From: Thermoleophilia bacterium
Lineage (GTDB): Bacteria; Actinomycetota; Thermoleophilia; Gaiellales; SKUG01
Length of the DNA: 6,526 bases
NCBI GenBank assembly: GCA_020438525.1
Contig: JAGQUL010000115.1
Location: 1-6,526, forward strand
Direction: 5' to 3'
A model generated the notes under the pieces. The model saw nothing but the letters and a program-made list of their open reading frames with translations. It was not told the DNA's origin and made no database searches. Of this stretch, positions 1 through 5,746 are shown piece after piece (position 1 is the first letter of the stretch; each line of letters begins with the position of its first letter). Both the position numbers and the translations under genes were made by a program.

Positions 1-641
1 GCGAGCAACGCGGCGAGCGTGCGCATCGCGGTGCCGATCGAACCCGCGCGGATCCGATCGCGCATTAGGCGCAGCGCGCGGCGCCGCCCGGCGCGCGTCC
101 AGCGCCACGGCAGGTCGATGTCGTGGCTCGTCAGGATTCGAAAGCGTGGGGCGTCGGCGGGCAGCGGCTCCTGCCACGGCGCGAGCCGCTCGGCCCACGA
201 CGCGGCGAGGTCGTCGACCGGTGTCGCCAGCGGATCGCCGCCGCGGACGATCGCGGAGCGGTCGGCGCGGAATCGGTCGTGCTCGTCGAAGGCGTCGGGC
301 GGCGCAAGCTGCTCCTCGACTCGGGCGAGCCACCAGAACGTGAACGCCAGCGGATCGCGATCCGCTGGCGGTGGCGCGTCGGGGCGGAACTCCCAGGCCT
401 CGGCGTCGGCGGGGAGCCGCAGCGCGATCGTGTCGGAATCGAGCTCCTCGGCGCTGCCCCAGACGAGCTCGGCGGGCTCGTCGCGCCCGGCGAGCCGCCA
501 TCGGCTCACGCGAATGCGCGCCAGCAACGCCTCGAGCGCCCACTTGGCGTGTGCGTGGCGGGCCGCCGGTCCATGCAGGCGCACCCGCAGCTGCGGGCGA
601 GGCAGGTCGTCGTCGACCGTCGTGTTCGTGTCAGGGGCCAT
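1..641 (-). CDS. Polysaccharide deacetylase-like protein with DUF7033-type N-terminus (partial, 3' end off the window)
   Basis: The gene reads leftward from an ATG at 641 without a stop to the window edge, giving the first 213 residues. Residues about 95-150 (DPLAFTFWWLARVEE, then DEHDRFRADRSAIVRGG) resemble the 'DIFASAFFLLTRWEE ... DEHGRFPA' region of DUF7033 proteins as I recall them. Residues 168-181 (RILTSHDIDLPWRW) match the start of the following NodB-like deacetylase domain, where 'THDVD' supplies the first metal-binding aspartates. Such proteins are annotated as polysaccharide deacetylases and often sit near exopolysaccharide or glycosyltransferase genes; the substrate is unknown. The catalytic His-containing motifs would lie outside the window. 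The start is chosen because this ATG opens a long frame with strong G/C third positions. A GAGG sits 13 nt upstream, rather far. A GTG seven codons upstream (662) is the alternative. No signal peptide is visible. Confidence 0.8.
   Translation of the reverse strand, partial: MAPDTNTTVDDDLPRPQLRVRLHGPAARHAHAKWALEALLARIRVSRWRLAGRDEPAELVWGSAEELDSDTIALRLPADAEAWEFRPDAPPPADRDPLAFTFWWLARVEEQLAPPDAFDEHDRFRADRSAIVRGGDPLATPVDDLAASWAERLAPWQEPLPADAPRFRILTSHDIDLPWRWTRAGRRRALRLMRDRIRAGSIGTAMRTLAALL
345..370. repeat. Perfect 26-bp palindrome inside the deacetylase gene
   Basis: Positions 345-357 are the exact reverse complement of 358-370, giving 13-bp arms with no spacer. The first 14 bases (cgccagcggatcgc) also occur at 225-238, exactly 120 bp (40 codons) away and in the same reading phase. 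The 14-mer is therefore present three times, once inverted. On the coding strand the two direct copies encode the short repeated peptide DPLA. No role can be assigned: it may be a codon-bias coincidence, a protein-binding site or a cruciform. Confidence 0.85.
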
Positions 642-780
642 GGGGTGGCCGCATCCTCGCACGCGGAGCCCCGGCTCCAGCGCCGATCGACCGTTCGATG
701 ATCGACGACTCGACAAGCGGAGCGGCTCATCGCACCATGGGCTGGAACGCATCGCACCCGATGCGCGAGGAACAGACGTC
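642..780. other. Upstream region of the deacetylase gene, no clear promoter
   Basis: This stretch precedes the minus-strand ATG at 641 and contains no convincing gene. It holds a small inverted repeat (ggagcc-cc-ggctcc, 665-678). It also has a direct repeat gatcgac at 685-691 and 700-706, and an 11-nt palindrome tcgat-g-atcga at 695-705. These clustered elements could be regulator sites for the deacetylase gene. In a GC-rich genome such short repeats can arise by chance, and I found no good -35/-10 pair. Confidence 0.35.
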
Positions 781-1032
781 ATGGCGCGTTCGCAGCGCGC
801 CGCACGCCACCCCTGGAGGTCGACGGGAGTGAATCCCGATCAGGTCGGAGCAGTCGGACGCGCCGCTGGCGCGAGCGGCATCTTCCACGAGCCCTCGCCG
901 AACGGCGAGCTCGCGCCTCCACCTGCAGCGCCGCTTCCGGGAATTCCCGCGATGCCGCACGACTTCGAGCCGCCCGCGGCCGACGAGCACCTCAGGCCCG
1001 ACGCCGAGCGCGGCGCCGGCCAGCTCGGCTGA
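781..1032 (+). CDS. Possible small proline-rich ORF, 83 or 67 residues
   Basis: I recognise no family. An ATG at 781 follows gagga with a 9-nt gap. An in-frame GTG at 829 follows ggagg (815-819), also with a 9-nt gap and giving 67 residues. Third codon positions are about 80% G/C overall and completely G/C from codon ATG 952 onward. Second positions are the least GC-rich, which is the coding pattern for this genome. The peptide carries a Pro/Ala-rich middle and an acidic-polar tail (DFEPPAADEHLRPDAERGAGQLG). Against it: no homology is recognised, the ORF lies antisense to both flanking genes, and its last codons fall within the hairpin that probably terminates the aldolase gene. It may equally be non-coding. 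Confidence 0.25.
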   Translation: MARSQRAARHPWRSTGVNPDQVGAVGRAAGASGIFHEPSPNGELAPPPAAPLPGIPAMPHDFEPPAADEHLRPDAERGAGQLG

Positions 1033-1041
1033 GCGGCCGGC
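1015..1041 (-). terminator. Probable transcription terminator of the aldolase gene
   Basis: A strong hairpin begins 23 nt past the aldolase stop codon. A 7-bp outer stem (1015-1021 with 1035-1041) and a 4-bp inner stem (1023-1026 with 1031-1034) stack with one bulged base (1022) around a four-base loop. There is no T-run after it on either strand, which is common for terminators in GC-rich actinobacteria. Being symmetric, it could also act on plus-strand transcripts. Confidence 0.6.
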
Positions 1042-1064
1042 AACGTACGCACCCGAGCCCGTGG

Positions 1065-2057
1065 TCAGACCGTTGCGGCCAGCGAGTCCTTGACGCTTGC
1101 CAGCTGGCCGGCACTGCCGAGCATCTGGTTCTTGTGCGCGATGAACTCGGCGTAGGCCTTCATGAACGGCTTGCCCGGGCCGCGCAGGTCGAACTCGCTC
1201 GGCTTGTCGCGGAAGAACTCGCGGTGGATCGCGCACCACACGAGGCGGCCGTCGGTGTCGATGTTCACCTTGGTCACGCCGAGCTTGGCGGCGGGCAGGT
1301 ACTGCTCCTCCGGCACGCCGCTCGCGCCGGGCATGTCGCCACCGGCTGCGTTGATGCGGTCGACCCACTCCTTCGGCACGCTCGACGAGCCGTGCATCAC
1401 GAGCGGGTAGCCCGGCAGCAGCTTCTGGATCGCCTCGATGCGATCGAAGTGCAGGCCCTGGCCGCCGCTGAACTTGTAGGCGCCGTGCGAGGTGCCGATC
1501 GCCACGGCGAGCGAGTCGCAGCCGGTGCGCTCGACGAACTCGACCGCCTGCTGCGGATCCGTGAGCGATGCGTGCTCCTCGGAGACCTCGATGTCCTCCT
1601 CCACGCCGCCGAGCTGTCCGAGCTCGGCCTCCACGACGATGCCCTTGGCGTGGGCGCGCTCCACGACGCGCTTGGTGATCGCGATGTTCTCCTCGAAGTC
1701 CTCGTGGGACGCGTCGATCATCACGGAGCTGTAGAAGCCGCTGTCGATGCAGTCGTAGCAGGCCTCCTCGGTGCCGTGGTCGAGGTGCACGGCGAACACG
1801 GCCTCCGGGAACACCTCGTCGGCGCCGCGGATCACGGCCTCGAGCATGCGCTTGTCGGTGTAGCCGCGCGCACCACGCGAGATCTGGATGATGAACGGCG
1901 CGGCGACGCTCTCGTCGACCGGCGCGTCCGCGCCCTCGATCTTGCCGAGGTTGCCGCGAAAGAGCCCCATCGCCTGCTCGAGGTTGTTGATGTTGTATGC
2001 GCCGACCGCGTACGTGCCGTAGGCGTGGGCGAACAGTTCCTTCGTGGTGACGATCAT
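1065..2057 (-). CDS. fba: Class II fructose-bisphosphate aldolase
   Basis: This is a 330-residue cytosolic enzyme that reversibly splits fructose 1,6-bisphosphate into glyceraldehyde 3-phosphate and dihydroxyacetone phosphate in glycolysis and gluconeogenesis. The order of motifs fits zinc-dependent class II aldolases. HLDHG at residues 91-95 supplies the catalytic Asp93 and zinc ligand His94. VVEAELGQLGG (141-151) carries the conserved glutamate, GTSHGAYKF (188-196) gives His191, and VMHGSSS (220-226) gives His222. NIDTDGR (265-271) is the substrate phosphate/ketose loop. The N-terminal TTKELFAHAYGTYAVGAYNINN is also typical. Length and motifs match the roughly 330-residue subgroup with the 'RGARGYTDKRMLEAVIRGADEVFPE' region before the HLDHG motif. 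The ATG at 2057 is preceded by gaggaggg with a 6-nt gap, so the start is secure. It is probably a monocistronic unit. A related ketose-bisphosphate aldolase (tagatose type) is possible but less likely given length and motifs. Confidence 0.95.
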   Translation of the reverse strand: MIVTTKELFAHAYGTYAVGAYNINNLEQAMGLFRGNLGKIEGADAPVDESVAAPFIIQISRGARGYTDKRMLEAVIRGADEVFPEAVFAVHLDHGTEEACYDCIDSGFYSSVMIDASHEDFEENIAITKRVVERAHAKGIVVEAELGQLGGVEEDIEVSEEHASLTDPQQAVEFVERTGCDSLAVAIGTSHGAYKFSGGQGLHFDRIEAIQKLLPGYPLVMHGSSSVPKEWVDRINAAGGDMPGASGVPEEQYLPAAKLGVTKVNIDTDGRLVWCAIHREFFRDKPSEFDLRGPGKPFMKAYAEFIAHKNQMLGSAGQLASVKDSLAATV

Positions 2058-2063
2058 CGCGGT

Positions 2064-2071
2064 CCCTCCTC
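2064..2071 (-). promoter_or_regulatory. Strong ribosome binding site of the aldolase gene
   Basis: On the minus strand this reads gaggaggg, a near-perfect anti-16S match, six bases before the ATG at 2057. It fixes the aldolase start and is consistent with high expression. Confidence 0.85.
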
Positions 2072-2162
2072 AGGGGGTCGAATGGGGCAGAAACGACGCT
2101 ACGGAGCCGACCCTACTACTCGAGCCGCCACTGCGCCGGGCCTCAAGTCCGCACGACCGCCA

Positions 2163-2183
2163 GCCGATGGTTCGAACATCGGC
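2163..2183. promoter_or_regulatory. Operator-like near-palindrome between two divergent genes
   Basis: Positions 2163-2169 (gccgatg) and 2177-2183 (catcggc) are exact inverted repeats around a ttcgaa core (2171-2176). A single extra G at 2170 breaks an otherwise perfect 20-bp palindrome. The site is about 105 bp before the aldolase ATG and about 125 bp before the DUF2510 gene start, where a dimeric regulator could control either or both. The half-sites do not have the 4-nt spacing of an actinobacterial LexA box. The regulator is unknown. Confidence 0.5.
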
Positions 2184-2224
2184 GTTCGCATGGCGGACGC
2201 GCGCGCACGAGAACGTCGGCCTCC

Positions 2225-2251
2225 GCGCCCGAGCCGTGCTCGCGCGGGCGC
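2225..2251 (+). other. Possible leader hairpin upstream of the DUF2510 gene
   Basis: Outer arms gcgccc (2225-2230) and gggcgc (2246-2251) and inner arms gagc (2231-2234) and gctc (2238-2241) can pair, leaving a three-base loop and a four-base bulge. It lies about 55 bp before the probable CTG start and could be part of the 5' leader. The surrounding DNA is very GC-rich, so chance pairing is likely. Confidence 0.25.
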
Positions 2252-2296
2252 ACGCCTGCATGCGCGATCCCACTGCAATACCCACACGCACCGCAC

Positions 2297-2309
2297 GGAG
2301 CCGACGCTG
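2297..2309 (+). promoter_or_regulatory. Ribosome binding site and CTG start codon of the DUF2510 gene
   Basis: ggag at 2297-2300 is followed, after six bases, by an in-frame CTG (2307-2309). Translation from here gives MNQSAPQPGWYPDP, the usual position of a DUF2510 domain a few residues from the N-terminus. The nearest in-frame upstream ATG (2190) lacks a good ribosome binding site. It would add 39 residues rich in Arg, Ala and His that look like translated non-coding DNA. Confidence 0.6.
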
Positions 2310-3521
2310 AACCAGAGCGCACCACAGCCGGGCTGGTACCCCGACCCCGCCGGGTCCGGGGGCGTTCGATGGTGGGACGGCATGGGCTGGACCGAGCACG
2401 TCGCGCTGCCGCAGGCCGAACCCGAGCCCGAACCCGAACCCGAGGTCGTGTACCTCGATGTCGCCAGGGCACCCAGGCCCACGTTGGCCGACGACGGTGA
2501 GCTGCATCCCCGCGCGAAGGACGTGGCGTTCTCCGGCGCGCCGCGCGGACCCGTCGAGCCACCGGCCGAGCGGCTCCGGCTCGACAAGGACCGGCTGCTC
2601 GGCTTCGAAGGCATCCAGCTGGCCGGCGCAGCGGCATTGACGGTGATGTTCGCGTGGATCGCGGTGACCGGGATCCTGTCGATCGGCGACCACGGGATCC
2701 TCGGCTCGATGCTGATCGGCACTTCCGCCGCGCTCTGCGTCGCGATACCGGTCGCGATGCGTGTGGTTCGCCGCATCCAGGCGCGCACCGAGTTCTGGGC
2801 GTTCTGGTGTGCGAGCCGTGGCTACGAACCGGGGCACGCGACCGGTCCCGGCAAGATCCTGCCCGAGCTGCTCTCGCGCTCGCCGCTGCTCGGACCGCTC
2901 GAGGGGCGCGCGTTCGAGTTCGTGGCACGGCGAACGATGCTCGAGCGGCGCGAGTCGATCGTCGGGATCGAGCTGCGCACGCTCGACTCCGGACCGGGCA
3001 CCCAGCCCGGCGACGCGCCGGCGAGCTGCCGGTTCGCGTTCGTGGTGATGCCGATGCCCGAGCAGGCAGCGCACCGGTGGCAGGGCGCGAGCATCCGCGG
3101 CGACCACCACTCGACGCGTCCGATCATGTTGCGGGCGATGCTCGGCCCGCTGCTGCCCGCCTCGATCCCCGACTGCCGCGTGCACCTCGCCGCAGGCGCC
3201 GAGCAGGACCCTGCCATGCTGCAGCGACTGGTCGACGCGCGTCTCGATCGGTACATCGCGGCGCATCCGATGGACATCGACATGGCCGGTGAGCTGCTGG
3301 TGGTCACCCGCGACTGCGACGACCCCCTGCACGAAGAGTTCCTCGACGACCTGTGCCGTGATGCGCTGCTGATCCACGAGCTGCTCGTCGCGGAGCACGA
3401 GCTGCCGACGCAGGCAACGCCAGAGGAGTCGGTGGCGATGCCGCTCGACGACGAGCCCGTCGTCGACCGCACTCGCGAAGGCTGGGGCGGCGGCGACGCC
3501 CAGTACTACGAGGCAGCGTAG
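2307..3521 (+). CDS. DUF2510-domain membrane protein of unknown function
   Basis: This is a 404-residue protein if the CTG start is right. Residues 7-32 (QPGWYPDPAGSGGVRWWDGMGWTEHV) are a clear DUF2510 domain, a short Trp-rich module typical of actinobacterial membrane proteins. A linker follows with five Glu alternating with Pro (38-46). Two hydrophobic segments at about 103-126 and 131-151 form a hairpin anchor. The basic MRVVRRIQAR at 151-160 suggests both ends face the cytoplasm. The remaining 240 or so residues look globular, ending in an acidic tail. The pattern ELLSRSPLLGPLEG ... CRFAFVVMPMPE ... CRVHLAAGAEQDPAMLQRLVDARLDRYIAAHP weakly recalls uncharacterised actinobacterial proteins with a 'DRYELFVGEDQDP'-like stretch; I cannot name a family. 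It is transcribed divergently from the aldolase. No enzymatic motif is visible. Confidence 0.85.
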   Translation: MNQSAPQPGWYPDPAGSGGVRWWDGMGWTEHVALPQAEPEPEPEPEVVYLDVARAPRPTLADDGELHPRAKDVAFSGAPRGPVEPPAERLRLDKDRLLGFEGIQLAGAAALTVMFAWIAVTGILSIGDHGILGSMLIGTSAALCVAIPVAMRVVRRIQARTEFWAFWCASRGYEPGHATGPGKILPELLSRSPLLGPLEGRAFEFVARRTMLERRESIVGIELRTLDSGPGTQPGDAPASCRFAFVVMPMPEQAAHRWQGASIRGDHHSTRPIMLRAMLGPLLPASIPDCRVHLAAGAEQDPAMLQRLVDARLDRYIAAHPMDIDMAGELLVVTRDCDDPLHEEFLDDLCRDALLIHELLVAEHELPTQATPEESVAMPLDDEPVVDRTREGWGGGDAQYYEAA

Positions 3522-3554
3522 ATCCAAGGACCTCGTCGCGAGCGGGTATCCTAT

Positions 3555-3585
3555 GTTGACACAATACAAATGATGTCGTATCAAC
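3555..3585 (+). promoter_or_regulatory. Promoter with embedded inverted repeat, upstream of the secreted-protein gene
   Basis: TTGACA (3556-3561) is a perfect -35 element. Exactly 17 bp later comes tatcaa (3579-3584), a 4/6 match to TATAAT. Transcription would start near 3591, leaving a leader of about 28 nt. The two elements lie within an imperfect inverted repeat: gttgacac (3555-3562) and gtatcaac (3578-3585) match at 7 of 8 positions. A repressor binding there would block both boxes. The segment is notably AT-richer than the rest of the window. Confidence 0.7.
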
Positions 3586-3619
3586 GAGGAGATCACGCAA
3601 AACGATTGAGGTCTCCCCC

Positions 3620-4246
3620 ATGCTTCGTCAGCTCGTAGCCGTCGCGATCGTCGCGGCGCTTCCCCTCACACTCACCGGTCCCGCCTCCGCCGACCCACTG
3701 CCGGCGCCGCCGGACCTGTGTGACCACTTGCCGCAACTCTGTACTCCAACGACAGAGCCGACCCTCGAGGACCAGTACCTCTCGGGCAAGGGACGGGGCG
3801 ATTGCGAGCAGCTGATTCACGATACGGGCCTCGGGACCGTCAAGGTCACGACCTGCGTCGAGCGGGGAAGCTTCGCGACCATCTTCAACAGTCCTGGTTC
3901 GAACGACCTGCAGCCCATGGACAAGGCTCGCGCGTTCACCTGCATCGAGTCCGATCCCGACGATCCGATGCTCGGCAACTGGTCGGTCAGTCCCGTGAAG
4001 ACCAAGGTGTTCAAGAAGAACGGGACCAAGATCACGGTCGGATCGAGCAAGCTGACGAACGGCTGCTACGGCTTCGGCTGGAAGTCCGTCCTCACCGGGC
4101 GCGAGAACATCTACGCCACGACGAACAAGCTGACGATCTACGCAACCGATTCGACAAACACCGTGGGAACGTACCAGTCGCTCGGCATCGTTCAGACGGC
4201 CGTTGTCGACAGCGACGTCATTCGTCTCGCGCCGCCCGGTGCCTGA
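3620..4246 (+). CDS. Secreted six-cysteine protein of unknown function
   Basis: This is a 208-residue protein with a Sec-type signal peptide: LRQ, a hydrophobic run at about residues 5-19, and a cleavage site after PASA (24). The mature protein begins with a Pro-rich stretch (DPLPAPPDLCDHLPQLC) and has six cysteines at 34, 41, 62, 79, 108 and 149. An even number in an exported protein suggests three disulfides. The middle and C-terminal parts (TKVFKKNGTKITVGSSKLTNGCYGFGW, then KLTIYATDSTNTVGTYQSLGIVQTAV) are rich in Lys, Thr and Asn and look beta-stranded. There is no lipobox, LPXTG or membrane anchor, so it is probably released. The start ATG follows gagg with an 8-nt gap. It has its own promoter and terminator, so it is probably monocistronic. 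Its composition differs from neighbouring genes (more Lys, Thr and Asn), which may reflect secretion or transfer. I recognise no family. Confidence 0.85.
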   Translation: MLRQLVAVAIVAALPLTLTGPASADPLPAPPDLCDHLPQLCTPTTEPTLEDQYLSGKGRGDCEQLIHDTGLGTVKVTTCVERGSFATIFNSPGSNDLQPMDKARAFTCIESDPDDPMLGNWSVSPVKTKVFKKNGTKITVGSSKLTNGCYGFGWKSVLTGRENIYATTNKLTIYATDSTNTVGTYQSLGIVQTAVVDSDVIRLAPPGA

Positions 4247-4278
4247 TCGACCGCATCGCTGCCACCGACTGATCGCCG

Positions 4279-4311
4279 CTGCGCCCTCCTTCGATCACGA
4301 GGAGGGCGCAG
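4279..4311. terminator. Bidirectional terminator between convergent genes
   Basis: A perfect 12-bp stem (ctgcgccctcct at 4279-4290 with its complement at 4300-4311) encloses a nine-base loop. It sits 32 bp after the stop of the secreted-protein gene and 5 bp after the stop of the convergent permease gene, so it can serve both. No T-run follows on either strand. Confidence 0.8.
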
Positions 4312-4316
4312 TCGCG

Positions 4317-5585
4317 TCATCCAGATACCGACGAGGCAGCGACCATCCGAACCTCGCCTGCCCTGTCGCGGAACACGCCGGTCAGTGCGGGGCTGAACCA
4401 CGACGCGACGGCGAGCACCGCACACCCGCAGCCGATCCACCAGAGCACGAGCGAGGTGCTGACGAACGTCGCGAGTGCCGCCGCGACGGTCACGCCGGCG
4501 ACCATGCCGGTGAGCTGCGCGAACATGTCGAGCGATGCGACGCGCGCGAGCATGCGCGGCTCGATGCGTGACTGCTTGGTGGACTCCCAGCCGCTGCTGA
4601 ACAGGCCCATCGCGGCGCCGATAGCGGCGAATCCCGGGAGCGTGGCGAGCGGCTCGACGCCCGCGGCGAGCCCGATCGGTCCGAGCCCGCCGAGGACGAG
4701 CAGCACGCGCAGCGCGTTCATCGTCTCGGCGACCGGGCGCATGATCGCTGCAACGGCGCCGGCGATCATGCCGATCGCGGTGGCGGCGCTGATCCACGCC
4801 CAGAGCACCGATGCAGACACGCCCGCGTCGGCTGCGGCGTCGCTGGCGGCCTGCGGGCCGACCACCTGGATCGGGCCGTAGCTCACGACCACGAATCCCG
4901 CGATCAGCAGCAGGCCGTGCACGAGCCATGGATGCGACCGCACGACGCTCACCGCGGCGCGCACGTCGTCGATGCCGGTGGGGCCACCCGCGACGCGCGC
5001 AGGCGCGCGCTGCTCGACGCTCGCGGGCAGGCGGATCGCGAAGATGCAGGCGGCGCAGACCGCGAAGGTCGCGGCGTCCACGACCATGACCGGCACCGGG
5101 CCCCACGTCGCGACGATCACGCCGGCGAGCGCACCGCCCACCACGATGCCGAGGCCGCGGATCGCCTGCAGCGATCCGTTGACCTTCTCGAGCTCCTCGC
5201 TCGGCGCCACGTCCGCGACGAAGCTCATCGTCGCCGGCTGGTGCAGGGCCGTGGCCGCGCCGAACAGGATCGAGCCGGGCAGCAGCCACGTCCAGTGCGC
5301 GCCGTCGTGCGCGACGATCGCGGCAGCGAGCAGCTGCAGCACGCAGCGCGCGGCATCGCAGACGGCAAGCACGTGCCGACGGGGCATGCGGTCGACCACC
5401 ACGCCCGCGGGCAGGATGCACGCGAAGATCGTGCCGACTCCGGCGAGCAGGACCATCCCGAGCGCGCCAGGGCCGCCGCCGACCGCGAACACCGCGAACC
5501 CGATCGCCACGACGAACATGCCGTCGCCGAACAGCGAGGCCCCGATGCCGCCCACGAGCAGCGTGATGTTCCGGCGCACCGGCAT
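4317..5585 (-). CDS. MFS transporter, probable exporter
   Basis: This is a 422-residue integral membrane protein of the major facilitator superfamily with roughly 10-12 hydrophobic segments spread over its length. Motif A lies between the second and third helices as GVVVDRMPRR (residues 61-70). The stretch VAPSEELEKVNGSLQAIRGLGIVVGGALAGVIVATWGPVPVMVVDAATF (125-173) and WESTKQSRIEPRMLARVASLD (333-353) resemble the MFS_3/EntS-like efflux group, whose members export siderophores or drugs by proton antiport. The substrate here cannot be told. The ATG at 5585 is preferred because it gives the usual length, with helix 1 starting at about residue 7. It also leaves a normal divergent promoter region, but it has no clear ribosome binding site. 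An ATG at 5714 would add 43 polar residues with weaker third-position G/C, and lies only 32 bp from the opposite gene's start. Confidence 0.88.
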   Translation of the reverse strand: MPVRRNITLLVGGIGASLFGDGMFVVAIGFAVFAVGGGPGALGMVLLAGVGTIFACILPAGVVVDRMPRRHVLAVCDAARCVLQLLAAAIVAHDGAHWTWLLPGSILFGAATALHQPATMSFVADVAPSEELEKVNGSLQAIRGLGIVVGGALAGVIVATWGPVPVMVVDAATFAVCAACIFAIRLPASVEQRAPARVAGGPTGIDDVRAAVSVVRSHPWLVHGLLLIAGFVVVSYGPIQVVGPQAASDAAADAGVSASVLWAWISAATAIGMIAGAVAAIMRPVAETMNALRVLLVLGGLGPIGLAAGVEPLATLPGFAAIGAAMGLFSSGWESTKQSRIEPRMLARVASLDMFAQLTGMVAGVTVAAALATFVSTSLVLWWIGCGCAVLAVASWFSPALTGVFRDRAGEVRMVAASSVSG

Positions 5586-5677
5586 GCCAGTTTGTCGCGT
5601 GCGCGAGACGGAAGGTTCCACCGACACCTGCGGACTTCTGCGGATCCCGAGCGCCGAGCGGTTTGCGATCTTCGGGT

Positions 5678-5694
5678 CGCGGTATGCAACCGCG
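5678..5694. promoter_or_regulatory. Operator-like inverted repeat in the permease/DUF6325 divergent region
   Basis: cgcggt (5678-5683) and accgcg (5689-5694) form a 6-bp inverted repeat around atgca. It lies 93 bp before the preferred permease start and 53 bp before the DUF6325-like gene, placing it where one regulator could act on both promoters. No good -35/-10 pair was identified nearby. If the permease starts instead at 5714, the site would be inside its coding sequence. Confidence 0.35.
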
Positions 5695-5746
5695 CGAACC
5701 ATCGTCGGCGACATGGAGTGCGCCGGCCCCCGAACAGGAGTTCACG

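Noticed and set aside
19..780. Long plus-strand open frames over the deacetylase gene
   Set aside because: They are rich in Ser/Arg/Ala with no domain resemblance. The minus strand in this interval encodes recognisable DUF7033/deacetylase motifs.
840..1052. 70-residue minus-strand open frame after the aldolase
   Set aside because: Gly/Ser/Ala/Pro-rich, and its start and first codons overlap the terminator hairpin. The plus-strand frame has the better codon pattern.
2163..2183. LexA/SOS box
   Set aside because: The gttc and gaac half-sites overlap at gttcgaac instead of being separated by four bases, and no DNA-repair gene is adjacent.
1134..2306. Plus-strand open frame continuous with the DUF2510 gene, and other plus-strand frames over the aldolase
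   Set aside because: This is the antisense of the clear aldolase gene plus GC-rich intergenic DNA; the protein has no sensible composition before residue MNQSAPQPGW.
2070..3596. 508-residue minus-strand open frame
   Set aside because: Arg/His-rich antisense of the DUF2510 membrane protein. The plus strand carries the domain and membrane segments.
3570..3610. Short leader peptide from atgatg upstream of the secreted-protein gene
   Set aside because: The two ATGs lie between the -35 and -10 boxes and so would not be on the transcript.
4192..5745. 517-residue minus-strand open frame and long plus-strand frames over the permease
   Set aside because: They are Arg-rich shadows. The frame giving regular hydrophobic helices and MFS motif A is the real one.
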